Of a stretch of 64,000 nucleotides of DNA, positions 63,032 to 64,000 are shown one piece after another. The position numbers were made by a program, and so were the translations under genes. Within the stretch, counting starts at the first letter, position 1; each line of letters starts with the position of its first letter. The stretch spans positions 3,472,371-3,536,370 of the forward strand of contig NZ_CP081155.1 in assembly GCF_025141175.1 (NCBI RefSeq), read 5' to 3'. Under the pieces are notes generated by a model. It did not search any database. It was given only the letters and a program-made list of their open reading frames with translations, and was not told the origin of the DNA. Source of the stretch: Jannaschia sp. M317. Lineage in GTDB: Bacteria; Pseudomonadota; Alphaproteobacteria; Rhodobacterales; Rhodobacteraceae.

Positions 63032-63298
63032 ATGGCCAATTCGCCCCAAGCCAAGAAACGCGCCCGCCAGAACGAGCGCCGCTTTGCCATCAACAAGGCA
63101 CGCCGTTCGCGCATCCGCACGCACCTGCGCGCCGTCGAAGAGGCAATCGCCTCCGGCGACCAGGCCGTCGCCGCCGAAGCCCTGAAAGCCGCCCAGCCCG
63201 AGCTGATGCGTGGTGTGACCAAAGGCGTCTTCCACAAGAACACCGCCGCGCGGAAAATGTCCCGCCTGACCAGCCGGGTAAAGTCGCTGGGCGCGTGA
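63032..63298 (+). CDS. rpsT: 30S ribosomal protein S20
   Basis: An 88-residue, highly basic small-subunit protein beginning [17 protein letters not shown] and with [19 protein letters not shown] near its end, as in other S20 proteins. The ATG 63032 follows GAAGGA; the ORF's earlier start is not used. Confidence 0.97.
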   Translation: MANSPQAKKRARQNERRFAINKARRSRIRTHLRAVEEAIASGDQAVAAEALKAAQPELMRGVTKGVFHKNTAARKMSRLTSRVKSLGA

Positions 63299-63345
63299 TT
63301 CCACGCTCTCTGCCACTGGCGGAGAATCCACAGTCAAGAGATTCG

Positions 63346-63372
63346 AAAGCCCGCCCCTCGGCGGGCTTTTTT
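63346..63372 (+). terminator. rho-independent terminator of rpsT
   Basis: AAAGCCCGCC (63346-63355), loop CCTC, GGCGGGCTTT (63360-63369) and a T-run (TTTTTT overall) 48 nt after the rpsT stop: the only classical U-tract terminator seen in the window. Confidence 0.9.
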
Positions 63373-63516
63373 GTGCCTGTGAATCCGGCACTTGCACCCC
63401 CCTCGGCGGATTCGTTTTCCTCCCCCCCGGAGTCAACATCGAAGAGTCGTTGAAGCCCCGTCACCGCAAAAGCTAAACCTCTGGAACGCGAGTCAGATCG
63501 CTATCAGGGGATGTTC

Positions 63517-63963
63517 ATGAGCACGGAAGCTGCTCCCACCATTTCCGAGGTAAATCCTCGGGAAGCTTGGGATATTTTGTCGAAAGACGCTGCCGCCGTG
63601 CTGGTGGATGTCCGGACCCGCGCCGAATGGGGATTCGTCGGCGGGCCTGATGTGTCGAGCCTGGGACAGGACGTCATTCAATTGGAATGGAAGTCCTGGC
63701 CCGGCATGGCACAGAACCCGGACTTCGTCGGGGCGCTGCTGGATCAGCTGGAGGCGACGCCCTCCAGGCTGTTGTTCCTGTGCCGCTCCGGCGTTCGGTC
63801 CTTGCACGCGGCGGCTGCCGTGGCCGACGCCCTGGCTGAACAGGGACAGGCCGTGCCGTGTGTGAATGTGGCCGAAGGGTTCGAGGGCGATCTGGACGCG
63901 GACGATCACCGGGGGGGCTTCAACGGTTGGAAAGCCCGGGGGCTGGCCTGGCGCCAGTCCTGA
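63517..63963 (+). CDS. rhodanese-domain protein
   Basis: A ~148-residue single rhodanese domain. The active-site loop is LFLCRSGVRS with a catalytic cysteine, and VLVDVRTRAEWGFVGGPDV is the CH2A-like segment. Two ATGs (63511 and 63517) are possible; AGGGG at the right distance favours the second. It probably transfers sulfane sulfur; the acceptor is unknown. It is the last complete gene; only 37 nt of downstream sequence remain. Confidence 0.9.
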   Translation: MSTEAAPTISEVNPREAWDILSKDAAAVLVDVRTRAEWGFVGGPDVSSLGQDVIQLEWKSWPGMAQNPDFVGALLDQLEATPSRLLFLCRSGVRSLHAAAAVADALAEQGQAVPCVNVAEGFEGDLDADDHRGGFNGWKARGLAWRQS

Positions 63964-64000
63964 GACGACAACAATAAGAAACGGGTAGGACCGAAAGAGA

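Noticed and set aside
63318..63335. DnaA box after rpsT
   Set aside because: Only 7 of 9 matches to TTATCCACA and no cluster of boxes or AT-rich unwinding region nearby.
1..64000. CRISPR arrays, rRNA or tRNA genes
   Set aside because: No regularly spaced direct repeats and no cloverleaf or rRNA signature noticed on reading; short tRNAs cannot be fully excluded without a search.

Overview
The window reads as chromosome of a GC-rich alphaproteobacterium of the Rhodobacteraceae (Roseobacter/Rhodobacter group). This rests on gene content and order: xdhABC beside a nucleoside-type ABC transporter, serA-serC with serB on the far side of a small island, ubiB-ubiE divergent from mutM-enoyl-CoA hydratase-rpsT, an IalB-like secreted protein, an RbaV/RbaW-like STAS/anti-sigma pair and a small flagellar group. 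This assignment is inference; no rRNA or tRNA gene is visible.

Layout. 1-4901: purine catabolism (xdhA, xdhB, xdhC, then a cut-off ABC ATPase, all minus). 5017-6262: ArsR plus two SRPBCC proteins. 6367-11983: dnaE, an HNH nuclease and an M20 carbamoylase-type hydrolase. 12088-13694: an Lrp/AsnC regulator divergent from a DUF6356-like protein and a class II amidotransferase. 13681-27900: a response regulator and hybrid PAS kinase divergent from a long acyl-CoA synthetase / branched-chain-type ABC transporter / PaaK-like ligase locus. It looks like an uptake-and-activation module for an unknown carboxylic acid, and it also holds a 2H phosphodiesterase (ThpR), an App1-like phosphatase and two small membrane or secreted ORFs. 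28069-36669: GNAT, RidA, a WYL regulator, a VOC protein, pheT, a GNAT-MOSC-fRMsr operon, a thiolase and the STAS/anti-sigma pair. 36874-42634: a gamma-glutamyltransferase, a second thiolase, serA and serC with a structured serC leader.

43014-46494 is a decaying, visibly AT-richer island between serC and serB. It holds a class IV aminotransferase lacking a lysine where the cofactor lysine is expected, the 3' end of an amino-acid ABC ATPase, an IS5-family element without target duplication, a substrate-binding protein with a nonsense codon and a lost 3' end, and a frameshifted GntR regulator. 46635-53184: serB, rlmN, an IalB-like protein, an asparaginase, a second hybrid kinase and hspQ. 53270-58757: an AEC transporter, a lytic-transglycosylase-like lipoprotein, a FlgJ-N-type rod-binding protein, a very large FliK and FlgD. 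58772-63963: ubiB, ubiE, mutM, enoyl-CoA hydratase, rpsT and a rhodanese.

Three families of dispersed short repeats run through the window. (i) A composite element with a conserved 5' module and a G/C hairpin sits 1-2 nt or directly after stop codons at 11985, 14440 and 47692; an inverted copy lies inside an ORF at 19444, and a hairpin-less module lies inside xdhB at 2341. (ii) Paired palindromes with GTAGGGYGGG arms lie at 18505 and 41458. (iii) Double-hairpin elements, one hairpin being a 22-nt perfect palindrome centred on TTCGAA, lie at 33095 and 62823, with a relative at 38450. These repeats and the transporter/ligase locus are the least explained parts of the window.
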